Source of the DNA: an uncultured Mucilaginibacter sp.
Lineage (GTDB): Bacteria; Bacteroidota; Bacteroidia; Sphingobacteriales; Sphingobacteriaceae
NCBI GenBank assembly: GCA_903891475.1
Contig: CAITEP010000004.1
Coordinates: 55,603 to 119,602, forward strand
Direction: 5' to 3'
Length of the DNA stretch: 64,000 bases
The notes beneath the pieces are model-generated. The model was not told where the DNA came from. It saw nothing but the letters and a program-made list of their open reading frames with translations, and ran no database searches. Shown piece after piece: positions 36,584 to 44,801 of the stretch; the stretch's first letter is position 1, and each line of letters opens with the position of its first letter. The translations under genes and the position numbers were made by a program.

Positions 36584-37578
36584 GCCAAAGCCCTTTCCAA
36601 CTGCACTTTACGCCTAAAACCATCAATACCAAAGGTGGTTTCAATAGCTTCAATCAAATATGCGCCATCATGCTCAGGGTATAGCGCATCATGCAGCACG
36701 GCTACATAGCCCGGTTCAACAAAGGGCACACCAAATTGGGTAAATGTACCGCGATAGCCATCATACCATAATCGGCCAATTTCATTACCTGCAATAATTT
36801 GCAGGTTGTTTTGATCCATATTGTAATAGTTTAAGGTATGCACCTCGCCATTGGTATCGCCTAATACAATTTCAATTTTTTTGCCATTATCAAGGTTAGA
36901 GGTAGCTATAAGTTTTATTGGGGCGTCTTTTTTTAGCTTATATACCAAATCGTTTTTAATAATATTTTTGGCAAAATCATAATATACTTCTTCCAATCCC
37001 GATTTATTGCTTTTTGTTGTTTTTCCGGCAAACTCCCCTTTTAAAACACCAGCACTATCAAAGTAAAATCGTACTTTAAAACTTTTTAGCTCCTCAAATA
37101 TTTGCGCTGCTGTTTTATTTGCGCACTGATAATTATTTACATTTAAACCCACAATGTCGCGCGCTCCATCATAAATATATTTTACAATATCATCCAGCGC
37201 TGCATTTTTCCAACTATGGGTAAAAGTGTTCTTTTTTAAATTCCACATCTCGTCTTGGCATTTAATTTCAACCGGAACACCTGAGCCTAGCTCTGTGATA
37301 TAACCTGTAAATTCTGTTTTTAAACCCGATTGAATGATGTCGTTATGGTTTTGCTCGTACCCAAGGTCAATCACAATTTTTGAACCCCTTACCAGTATGC
37401 TGTTCAAATCGGTTTTCCGGTTGTTTTGAAACAGCTTAAGGTTACGAGGCAGCGTAATGGTTGCCGTATTGGTAAGGGTATCCCTGCTCTTTTTTATCTC
37501 GAGCTTTGATATTTGTTTGAGGTTGTAAACACCACCACTTTGCTGCGTAATGGTGATGTTTGAAATGAGTTTTAGCAT
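36580..37578 (-). CDS. Phage baseplate hub-like protein (late control gene D type)
   Basis: 332 residues. GSKIVIDLGYEQN, LKTEFTGYITELGSGVPVEIKCQDEMWNLKK and FVEPGYVAVLHDALYPEHDGAYLIEAIETTFGIDGFRRKVQLE match the outline of gpD-like hub proteins (gp27 fold) that carry the spike in contractile tails: a field-setting beta domain, a central PH-like region and a C-terminal beta domain. Co-translated with the spike-like gene. No sheath, tube, terminase or capsid gene is found nearby. Confidence 0.65.
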   Translation of the reverse strand: MLKLISNITITQQSGGVYNLKQISKLEIKKSRDTLTNTATITLPRNLKLFQNNRKTDLNSILVRGSKIVIDLGYEQNHNDIIQSGLKTEFTGYITELGSGVPVEIKCQDEMWNLKKNTFTHSWKNAALDDIVKYIYDGARDIVGLNVNNYQCANKTAAQIFEELKSFKVRFYFDSAGVLKGEFAGKTTKSNKSGLEEVYYDFAKNIIKNDLVYKLKKDAPIKLIATSNLDNGKKIEIVLGDTNGEVHTLNYYNMDQNNLQIIAGNEIGRLWYDGYRGTFTQFGVPFVEPGYVAVLHDALYPEHDGAYLIEAIETTFGIDGFRRKVQLERALA

Positions 37579-37622
37579 ATTCCTATTGTTTAATTGGTTA
37601 TTAAAACCTGTTAAATGGGCGT

Positions 37623-38294
37623 TTAAGCAGCATTTGCCTGCCTTACTTTATCCACAATTACCGTTGGATCGAACACAATCGAATAATTGCCGTTGTTGTT
37701 GGCACCGTGGTAGCCAATTTCGGTAAGGCGGTACTCATGATGCAAACCAATCCCCATTTTTTGTAACTCGAGCAGGCAATTGTTTAGGGTGGTGGATAGC
37801 TCAAGAGCCTTCACTTCCGTGTCGCTGGTGGTAAACTGCGAGTATTTCTCTTTCAACTGAGCCAGATAGGTAGCGCTTATTACAAACTGGTTGTTTGCCA
37901 TTTCGAGATAATGCAGACTAATTGGGGCAAAGCTTGGTGTAGCCTCATAGCTGTTTTGTTTAGGGGCCTTATGGAGCTGTTTGGTAAATGCCTGTGCAAT
38001 ACCGATAATTTTCATCCATACATCAGGGAACTCAATTAAGTCGATAGCTTTTATTTTGGCCATTTTAACACCTCCGATTGATAAATCGTTTTGCATGATG
38101 ATGGCATCAAAAGCATAAGCTTCGGGGTCGGCCAATAAATCGGAAATGGCTTTTTTGTCGAGTTTTAAGCCAGCCGTTTTTTCAAAAGGAGCCAATTCCT
38201 TTAATAGGTTGTTGTAGGCTTTTAATCCGCGTTTGGCATGGCTCAATTCCGCATCGTAACCGTTTTTGTCGAATTTTACTAGTTGTTGTTTCAT
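37623..38294 (-). CDS. Protein of unknown function in the baseplate-like island
   Basis: 223 residues, no signal peptide or membrane helix. Begins KFDKNGYDAELSHAKRGLKAYNNLLKELAPFEK, a helical pair; a second half (MANNQFVISATYLAQLKEKYSQF) is also helical, and the C-terminal SIVFDPTVIVDK is beta. I do not recognise a family. It is the first gene of the four-gene leftward island (44-base gap to the hub gene), and it is divergent from the XRE regulator across 187 bases. Confidence 0.6.
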   Translation of the reverse strand: MKQQLVKFDKNGYDAELSHAKRGLKAYNNLLKELAPFEKTAGLKLDKKAISDLLADPEAYAFDAIIMQNDLSIGGVKMAKIKAIDLIEFPDVWMKIIGIAQAFTKQLHKAPKQNSYEATPSFAPISLHYLEMANNQFVISATYLAQLKEKYSQFTTSDTEVKALELSTTLNNCLLELQKMGIGLHHEYRLTEIGYHGANNNGNYSIVFDPTVIVDKVRQANAA

Positions 38295-38470
38295 TTTGTT
38301 ATTTGTTAAATTTTAAATTGTTATTTATAATGTATTTTTTATTTGAAGATATGAGCTGGCTAAAAACTGTATTTGGCGTATTTAAATCCTGTTTTGCTAT
38401 AATTTCATGCTTATTTGTTATCCTTAATAATTTTTAATTATCTTTGGTCTGAAATATTTCTGCAATAATA

Positions 38471-38517
38471 ATACATTTAAAATGACATTACAAAATAAAA
38501 ATACATTTTTAATGACA
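38471..38517. promoter_or_regulatory. Paired boxes at the XRE regulator start, possible operators
   Basis: ATACATTTAAAATGACA (38471-38487) and ATACATTTTTAATGACA (38501-38517) match at 15 of 17 positions and are 30 bases apart. Each has a CATTT-AATG pseudo-palindrome. They overlap both candidate start codons of the regulator and sit in the divergent region to the island genes, consistent with autoregulation. Confidence 0.45.
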
Positions 38518-39174
38518 AATAGTGGCGCTGGTTTACAGACTAAGAAATTAAGAACCTACTGCAACCTAACCCAAGAGGAATTTGCTGGCTTGGTAAAATC
38601 GAAAAGAAACAGCATAGCCATGATAGAATCGGGCCGAAATAAGCCTACTTTTGAGCTAATTGCGGAAATGTGCGCGGTATTTAATATAAGTGCCGATTAT
38701 TTTTTAACGGAAGAGGATCCGGCCAATTATGCGAGTTATATAAGGCTATCGACCGGATGGGGAAACAAAGAAACTGACATTTTAAATGACGGTGCCGGCA
38801 ATAACGAGCATTTGGCAACTAGCGAGGATAGCCCGGAGCCTTTGAAAAAAAGCCGGAAAGAAGATAACATCAAACTATTTTGGAAGTTGGTTTTACAACA
38901 CGATCCGGCTTTGGATGATAGCTATGAGGAGTTTCGCAACTTGGAGGGGCTGGTGGTATATTTTGAGCAATACATGAATACCGCTGCCGAAAAAATAAAT
39001 GAGGTGTATGCCGGCTTACAAAATACAGCCTATAATGAAATTAAAAATAAAGAGGTGTACGAGGGTTTTATTAAGAACCTGCAATTTTTGAAGCAAAATC
39101 GCAAGCAATTAACTCAAATTAGCGAAGCGATTGAAAAACTAGCCGCAACGGATTTAATGAAACAGGCTGATTAA
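38482..39174 (+). CDS. XRE-family transcriptional regulator
   Basis: Up to 230 residues; the ATG at 38512 in the same frame is an equally good start (220 residues). TKKLRTYCNLTQEEFAGLVKSKRNSIAMIESGRNKPTFEL is an XRE helix-turn-helix. A long helical C-terminal part (EPLKKSRKEDNIKLFWKLVLQHD...) may mediate oligomerisation or bind a ligand. It is divergent from the baseplate-like genes and convergent with ispG, so it most likely controls the island. Confidence 0.8.
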   Translation: MTLQNKNTFLMTNSGAGLQTKKLRTYCNLTQEEFAGLVKSKRNSIAMIESGRNKPTFELIAEMCAVFNISADYFLTEEDPANYASYIRLSTGWGNKETDILNDGAGNNEHLATSEDSPEPLKKSRKEDNIKLFWKLVLQHDPALDDSYEEFRNLEGLVVYFEQYMNTAAEKINEVYAGLQNTAYNEIKNKEVYEGFIKNLQFLKQNRKQLTQISEAIEKLAATDLMKQAD

Positions 39175-39185
39175 ATAAAGATTAA

Positions 39186-41258
39186 TTATCCCGCAAGTTC
39201 CGCTACTTCAATCCAGTTGCCATCATCCTTAATAATGCCTATTAATTCATCCAAGGCATTGGCCGAGTTGATGTTTTTTTTGACGGCCTCTTTACCACGG
39301 TATAAGGTTACCTTATCGGTACCCGAACCTACATAGCCATAATCGGCATCGGCCATTTCGCCGGGGCCGTTTACAATGCAGCCCATTACCGCTATTTTTA
39401 ATCCTTTTAAATGACTGGTGCGGCTACGAATCATTTGGGTAGTCACCATCAAATCAAAAAGGGTACGTCCGCAACTAGGGCAGGATATATATTCCGTTTT
39501 GGATATCCTCGACCGTGTGGCCTGCAAAATACCAAACGAAGTAGATGCAATTGTTTTACTATCCACTTCCGGCGCATCTATCCAAATACCATCCCCAAAA
39601 CCATCCACCAATAAGGCACCCAAATCGGTAGCGGCGTATAGTTGTAAAAGGGAGGTGTGGTCGGGTTCCGAGCCAAAAGCATAGCTCCTCTTCACAATTA
39701 CCGGAACATCCAAGCCTAATTCATTCAGTTTAAAAAAGAAGGCTCGTTGCTCGGCCATGGCATGCAGGGCCTCGGTTTCTAATACCAACACAAAGGTTTG
39801 GTTGAAAGGGATATTGCCAAAGGCTTCGCTATCTAAGTCTGCCAGTTTTACTTTTACCAGGTTAAGACTAGTGTCGCGGTTTTCGGCAGAAACATATTCA
39901 ACCAAACTATAAACAGGGTGACAATTGGTTTTATCCTTCAGCTTTAGCCAAGTGCTATAGTCATAAAGTTGTTTTAAATTCCCCGGGAAATTGAAGGAAG
40001 GCAGTTGATTAGCCAGGTAAACAAAATCGACCGATTGCTCGCCCATGGTGTATTTATCCAAAATGGGCGAATAGATATAGCCCGCATCATTCAATACAGC
40101 CGGGTCTTTCAGGTTTTTTGCGGATAGATCAATCACAATACGCGGCACCATGCTGCCACCAATAAAGGCATTGGCTTCGTAAGTTTCACGCCGTTGGTAG
40201 GTGGATGGAGCTCCTACATTAGCCAGCGGACTAGAAGCCCCCTCTAATCCGATAGCTATCGGATCTCCTCCGCTGGTAAGTGGAGAGACTTTTAAACTAC
40301 TTTCGGACTTCCCGTCCCGATAGCTATCGGGATTCAGACTTTCGGACGCTCTCAATACATACCTGTTCACCAAAGCAATCGCTACAGGCGCTTCTGCTTC
40401 GGGTTCTTCGGTTAATGATACACGTACCGTATCGCCCAAACCATCTTCTAAAAGTGTGCCTATACCAACAGCCGATTTGATACGCCCATCCTCTCCATCA
40501 CCTGCTTCGGTAACACCTAAGTGCAGCGGGTAATTCATGCCTTCGGCTACCATGGTCTCCACCAATAGGCGATAGGCTTGCACCATTACCTGCGGGTTGC
40601 TCGATTTCATGGAGATGACCAAATTATAATAGCCCAGCGTTTCGCAAATGCGCATAAACTCCATTGCCGATTCAACCATGCCTTGCGGTGTATCGCCATA
40701 ACGGCTCATGATACGATCGGACAAGGAGCCATGATTGGTACCAATACGCATGGCGGTGCCGTACTCTTTGCAGATGTTTACCAGCGGGGCAAACTTTTTA
40801 TAAATACGCTCCAGTTCGGCACTGTATTCGGCATCGGTATAATCAATTTGGTCGAATTTCTTTTTATCGGCATAGTTGCCGGGGTTTACCCTTACTTTTT
40901 CAACAATGCGCGCGGCCACTTCGGCGGCATTGGGGGTAAAATGAATATCGGCTACTAAGGGCACATGGTAACCACGCGCGCGGAGTTGTTTTTTTATTTC
41001 GGCCAGGTTTTGTGCTTCTTTGATGCTGGGAGCCGTAATGCGCACATACTCGCAACCGGCGTTTACCATGCGGATAGTTTGCTCAACCGTACCGAGGGTA
41101 TCCATGGTATCGGTGGTGGTCATACTTTGTATGCGGATGGGGTTATTGCCGCCAAGAGGCACATCGCCAATAGCCACCTCACGGGTAATAAAGCGCGAAT
41201 ATTCAAATAGTGAATTACAATAACGGCCCGGAAGGCTTTTTATACTGGTATGCTCCAT
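39186..41258 (-). CDS. ispG: 4-hydroxy-3-methylbut-2-enyl-diphosphate synthase, long form
   Basis: The track's 41315 is a TTG; the ATG at 41258 (MEHTSIKSLPGRYCN) fits better, 690 residues. It is the three-domain form with a TIM barrel (GNNPIRIQSMTTTDT, PLVADIHFTPNAA), an A* insert domain and a C-terminal 4Fe4S domain with SCPSCGRTLFDL, plus GCIVNGPGEM. It reduces methylerythritol cyclodiphosphate in the non-mevalonate isoprenoid pathway. Two palindromic inserts extend the domain between the barrel and the insert region in frame, described separately. Confidence 0.95.
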   Translation of the reverse strand: MEHTSIKSLPGRYCNSLFEYSRFITREVAIGDVPLGGNNPIRIQSMTTTDTMDTLGTVEQTIRMVNAGCEYVRITAPSIKEAQNLAEIKKQLRARGYHVPLVADIHFTPNAAEVAARIVEKVRVNPGNYADKKKFDQIDYTDAEYSAELERIYKKFAPLVNICKEYGTAMRIGTNHGSLSDRIMSRYGDTPQGMVESAMEFMRICETLGYYNLVISMKSSNPQVMVQAYRLLVETMVAEGMNYPLHLGVTEAGDGEDGRIKSAVGIGTLLEDGLGDTVRVSLTEEPEAEAPVAIALVNRYVLRASESLNPDSYRDGKSESSLKVSPLTSGGDPIAIGLEGASSPLANVGAPSTYQRRETYEANAFIGGSMVPRIVIDLSAKNLKDPAVLNDAGYIYSPILDKYTMGEQSVDFVYLANQLPSFNFPGNLKQLYDYSTWLKLKDKTNCHPVYSLVEYVSAENRDTSLNLVKVKLADLDSEAFGNIPFNQTFVLVLETEALHAMAEQRAFFFKLNELGLDVPVIVKRSYAFGSEPDHTSLLQLYAATDLGALLVDGFGDGIWIDAPEVDSKTIASTSFGILQATRSRISKTEYISCPSCGRTLFDLMVTTQMIRSRTSHLKGLKIAVMGCIVNGPGEMADADYGYVGSGTDKVTLYRGKEAVKKNINSANALDELIGIIKDDGNWIEVAELAG
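40223..40276. repeat. Nested palindromic insert 1 within ispG
   Basis: Outer 8-bp inverted repeat CCAGCGGA / TCCGCTGG encloses a perfect 18-bp palindrome ATCCGATAGCTATCGGAT (40247-40264). The reading frame continues through it (encoding DPIAIGLEG on the minus strand). Confidence 0.85.
40299..40347. repeat. Palindromic insert 2 within ispG, flanked by direct repeats
   Basis: Perfect 18-bp palindrome TCCCGATAGCTATCGGGA (40315-40332) inside a 29-bp segment flanked by ACTTTCGGAC at 40299-40308 and 40338-40347. The repeat offset is 39 bases (13 codons), so frame is kept; the direct repeats look like a target duplication. Confidence 0.85.
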
Positions 41259-41398
41259 CAGGTTAACACATTGTTTAACCGCAAATTTAGGGATTATGTT
41301 GTGGATTGAAGCCAATAATGTTTTACTTAAATAAATTTGACAATAAATTTGGGGAAGAGGATTTTTACTTATTTTAGAAGCTCTTAATCACAAGTATC

Positions 41399-42256
41399 AT
41401 GAAAAGGATTTTACTGTTCCTATTACCCATAACTTTATTGTTTGCATGCCATAGCGACCATAAAAAGGAAAATACCGATACCTTAAACAAACCAAATGCT
41501 GCTAAAACCCACGTTTTAAGCAAAGAAACTTTGGCTTTGATTGATGAGTTTAAACCAATTATACAAGGGGTATGGGTAAAATCTGATTATTTGGAAAAAA
41601 TTAAACAAACTAAATCGCCATTAGCGGCCGATAATTTAGCTTATGGTATGACTGCATTATATATAAGAACTGATTCAATAAAAATTGACAGCTTAATTGT
41701 ACCAGATATTGCCGATAATCATGATGGAAGTTATTGGACATTATATTTTAGAAAGGGAAAGAAAAAGAATTCAGTGTTATTAGGTCCTGGTGAATTAACA
41801 TACAACATCAAACATAAAGATACATGCCTATTTATAAGTTATTATGATAAAGAATTAAAAAAGAACATAAATACTAAATACATAAGAACTTACAAATTTA
41901 CCCCAAGTAATGACTTTGGAAATGGTATAGACTATTACATTAATAAAATATTAATTGCAGGACAATACAATCTATACGATGATAATGGCTTAATTTCAAA
42001 AGTAGAATTTAAGGATGATGGAAAATTAAGTGGTTTCTTTAATTTTAAGACCTATAAAATTAACATTGACATGCATTCGGAAACGCAAGCAACTTTGGAT
42101 GAAATTTTTTTTCAGGGAGAAAATAAAGTTCACGGTTCATTTGCATTCAAATTTAATGCGGATACTTTAAATTTATATACCACTAAGGAAAATGCCGATT
42201 CCGTAAGTTCGTCAATTGATAAGCTTAAATATAAACTGGTTAGGGAAAAGCCTTAA
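41399..42256 (+). CDS. Lipoprotein of unknown function
   Basis: 285 residues. MKRILLFLLPITLLFAC is a lipoprotein signal with LFAC lipobox, followed by a charged linker (HSDHKKENTDTLNKPN). The mature part is beta-rich and polar, with segments such as IIQGVWVKSDYLEKI and VEFKDDGKLSGFFNFKTYKI, resembling lipocalin-like or META/DUF barrel proteins but with no definite family. Very AT-rich. Alone between ispG and the histidine decarboxylase gene. Confidence 0.65.
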   Translation: MKRILLFLLPITLLFACHSDHKKENTDTLNKPNAAKTHVLSKETLALIDEFKPIIQGVWVKSDYLEKIKQTKSPLAADNLAYGMTALYIRTDSIKIDSLIVPDIADNHDGSYWTLYFRKGKKKNSVLLGPGELTYNIKHKDTCLFISYYDKELKKNINTKYIRTYKFTPSNDFGNGIDYYINKILIAGQYNLYDDNGLISKVEFKDDGKLSGFFNFKTYKINIDMHSETQATLDEIFFQGENKVHGSFAFKFNADTLNLYTTKENADSVSSSIDKLKYKLVREKP

Positions 42257-42288
42257 CAAACACATACAACTATAGCCAAGTACATGAC

Positions 42289-42312
42289 ATTGTCTTTGTC
42301 TTCACAGACAAT
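42289..42312 (+). terminator. Weak hairpin after the 41399 lipoprotein
   Basis: ATTGTCT and AGACAAT form a 7-bp stem with a 10-base loop, followed by a short T-rich stretch. Low stability. Confidence 0.35.
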
Positions 42313-42401
42313 TACATTATTTTACTAAGCAAACACATTGTTGTTTATGCGTACACAAACAGCGGAGGTATATTAGCTATTTAAGTCCTCGCATTTACTC
42401 A

Positions 42402-43529
42402 TCAATCCTTTTTGCTCAATGCCAAATCGTTCATAAAAGCATCAATAAGTTGGTTGTTGATGCCCGGCATGCAGATGATATGCGCCCAATTGTTTTCGGA
42501 GGCCAGTTGCCATTTTTTTACAATTTCGGTACTTGGCTTCGGGAAGCTAATGGTAAGGGTGGATGGGTTTTTCCAAGCCAATGGCTCCAGTTTTTTTATT
42601 TTTTCAAAGGCGTAGGCGGCTACCGCCAAACAATCTTCGGTACGTTTTTTAAGGCCGGCAATCCCCAATTTGGTTATGGTGTACCACAAAAACAAAGGGG
42701 TATGCCCATTGCGCGAGCCGGAAATGGTGGTATCCAACGAGCCTATATAATCAATGGAGCGGGCAATGCGGTCGCGGTGGCTTTTTTTGGCAATCACCAA
42801 TCCGCAAGGTATGGGCGCGCCTAAAAACTTATGTCCGCTAATGGCGATACTATCCGCACCATCGGCAAAATCAAAAGAGGGGCGGGGATCTACAAAAGCG
42901 GCATAACTGCCTGATAGCGCGCCATCCACATGGATGTAATGGTGCTGTATGGCCAGGTGCTTAAATATGGTTTTCATTTTGCCAACATCGTCGCGAGCCT
43001 CAGTCATGGTGGTGCCTATATTGGCTAAAATTATCACCGGCATTTGTCGGTTAATGCTGATGGTTTTCTCCAAATCCTCATAATCAATCTCACCATTGTC
43101 TTGCGCACGGATGGCAATATTAGGCATGTTGAGCAGGTGCAAGTTTTTTTGCACACTGTAATGCGTAGCTTCCGAATAGTAAACGATGGCTTTGGGGTAC
43201 AATTCGCGAGCCAGATACAGGCCATACAAGTTTCCTTCCGAGCCACCATTGGTTACATAGCCCCACCAATTATCCTCCTCGGCCCTAAACAAGTTCGAAA
43301 AAAAGGCAACCACCTCCTTCTCCAATTCGCGCGAGCCTACATTATAGGTAGAGGGAATAAAAGGGTCGCCTACGTTGTTTAGCGGATATTGTAAAAAAGG
43401 CAGCAGCTCGGTAAACTCAATATTTTTCGCAGCCGGGTAGCCCATGGTCATGGCCGAAGTTGCCCTGATTTTTTCCAATAAATTATGTAATATCTCGGTT
43501 GGGTTGGTGGTTATTAATTCGGTTTCCAT
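42402..43529 (-). CDS. hdc: PLP-dependent histidine decarboxylase-like enzyme
   Basis: 375 residues; group II PLP decarboxylase. It shares block order and length with the Gram-negative histidine decarboxylases: MGYP near residue 30, NNVGDPF, WGYVTNGGSEGN, YYSEATHYS (His123, PLP stacking), DNGEIDYEDL, ANIGTTMT, and SGHKFLGAPIPCG with Lys234 as the PLP Schiff base, then DTTISGSRNGH. It would convert histidine to histamine in the cytoplasm. A related aromatic or other amino acid substrate cannot be excluded without an assay. Confidence 0.88.
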   Translation of the reverse strand: METELITTNPTEILHNLLEKIRATSAMTMGYPAAKNIEFTELLPFLQYPLNNVGDPFIPSTYNVGSRELEKEVVAFFSNLFRAEEDNWWGYVTNGGSEGNLYGLYLARELYPKAIVYYSEATHYSVQKNLHLLNMPNIAIRAQDNGEIDYEDLEKTISINRQMPVIILANIGTTMTEARDDVGKMKTIFKHLAIQHHYIHVDGALSGSYAAFVDPRPSFDFADGADSIAISGHKFLGAPIPCGLVIAKKSHRDRIARSIDYIGSLDTTISGSRNGHTPLFLWYTITKLGIAGLKKRTEDCLAVAAYAFEKIKKLEPLAWKNPSTLTISFPKPSTEIVKKWQLASENNWAHIICMPGINNQLIDAFMNDLALSKKD

Positions 43530-43770
43530 GGCGTTACAATGTTTTTGAATGGTTGGTGCTAATATGGTTTATCAAAAAAAATTTAAACATGGCAATGCCT
43601 GACATGCTTGTTTACAGGGGCCTTCCCTATAAAGCATATTAGGTGAATGCTTATTAAATAAAATTGGGTTTACTGGTTATTATTGATTTATGCTATAAAG
43701 GTACGGCATATTATTTGGCAAAAAAAACTATTTTAGCCCTACTATTATACGCCTCAAAATCTCCCATAAA

Positions 43771-44775
43771 ATGAAAGCTGCCATTTTGGTAAAACCCGGT
43801 GACCTTAGGTTTGATGACATTGCCCAACCTTTGCCCTTAGCTGGCGAGGTGCGGATTAAATTAAAAGCTACAGGTATATGTGGTTCGGATGTACACTTTT
43901 TTAAAGGCGACCGCCCCTTGGCAAAACCTACCATTATTGGGCACGAAGGACTTGGTATGATTGATATGCTTGGCGAAGGTGCAAGGAGCTTGCAATTGGG
44001 CCAAAGGGTGGTGATTGAGCCCAATATACCCTGCTTTGCCTGTAGCCAATGTTTACAGGGCAGGGGTAATATTTGTAGTAATAAGCGGGTTATTGGCCTT
44101 ACCGAAAATGGCTGTTTTGCCGAATATATTTGTGTGCCCGCGGCATTTTGCCACCCCGTACCCGATACAGTAAGCGATGCCGACGCGGTTACCGTAGAAC
44201 CATTGGCAGTAGCCTACCATGCGCTTTTTAAAACCCATGCCAAACCCGGAGACACCATTGCCGTTGTAGGGCTTGGTGCCATTGGCTTGCTACTTACCCA
44301 ATTAGCAATAGCCTTGGGCTACAGGGTAATAGTTACCGAATTAATGGAAAATAAACGCCAAATGGCCATTGATATGGGTGCCATGGCAACCGATGCAAAC
44401 AGCAAAGCGGATGGCATAGCTTCCTATTGGTTGCGGATGGGGGTAATGGCAGTTTTTGAATGTTCAGGAGTGGCGGAAGTTGCCAGTTTAGTAACCGATT
44501 GCGCGCCCAGATGTTCGCAGATTGTATTGCTTGGTTTGTCGGAAAAATTGGCAAGCTTTCAACCCCTCAAACTGGCGCGCGAAGGGATTGACCTCATTGG
44601 ATCTATCATTTACCAACATCCATTTGATTTTAAGCGGGTATTATATCTTGTTGAAAAAGGCGTTATCCACCCCGGAAAAATCATCTCCCAAAATATGGCA
44701 TTTGAAAACATCCGGCAAGCTTTTGAATTAGCCTTGCAGGGCAGTCATAGTAAAATCGTTATCCAAATATCCTAA
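43771..44775 (+). CDS. Zinc-dependent medium-chain alcohol dehydrogenase
   Basis: 334 residues. GICGSDVHFFKGD (catalytic zinc Cys), GHEGLG (His-Glu), and CFACSQCLQGRGNIC (four structural-zinc Cys) precede the Rossmann motif VVGLGAIGLLLTQ. Sequence resembles sorbitol, threonine and galactitol-phosphate dehydrogenases, so it most likely oxidises a polyol or sugar alcohol; the exact substrate is unknown. 26 bases upstream of the MFS gene on the same strand; the pair looks like an uptake-and-oxidation unit, but the transporter family suggests an acid, not a sugar. Confidence 0.82.
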   Translation: MKAAILVKPGDLRFDDIAQPLPLAGEVRIKLKATGICGSDVHFFKGDRPLAKPTIIGHEGLGMIDMLGEGARSLQLGQRVVIEPNIPCFACSQCLQGRGNICSNKRVIGLTENGCFAEYICVPAAFCHPVPDTVSDADAVTVEPLAVAYHALFKTHAKPGDTIAVVGLGAIGLLLTQLAIALGYRVIVTELMENKRQMAIDMGAMATDANSKADGIASYWLRMGVMAVFECSGVAEVASLVTDCAPRCSQIVLLGLSEKLASFQPLKLAREGIDLIGSIIYQHPFDFKRVLYLVEKGVIHPGKIISQNMAFENIRQAFELALQGSHSKIVIQIS

Positions 44776-44801
44776 AACATACCTCTTAATTTTACCATTT
44801 T

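Noticed and set aside
34876-39174. Complete prophage
   Set aside because: No integrase, terminase, portal or capsid gene is present, so only a baseplate-like module is claimed.
40578-40958. Plus-strand ORF of 126 residues inside ispG
   Set aside because: It overlaps the conserved IspG barrel on the opposite strand and has no recognisable features.
42450-42824. Plus-strand ORF of 124 residues inside the histidine decarboxylase gene
   Set aside because: Shadow of the decarboxylase; glycine-rich pattern arises from the complement of its codons.
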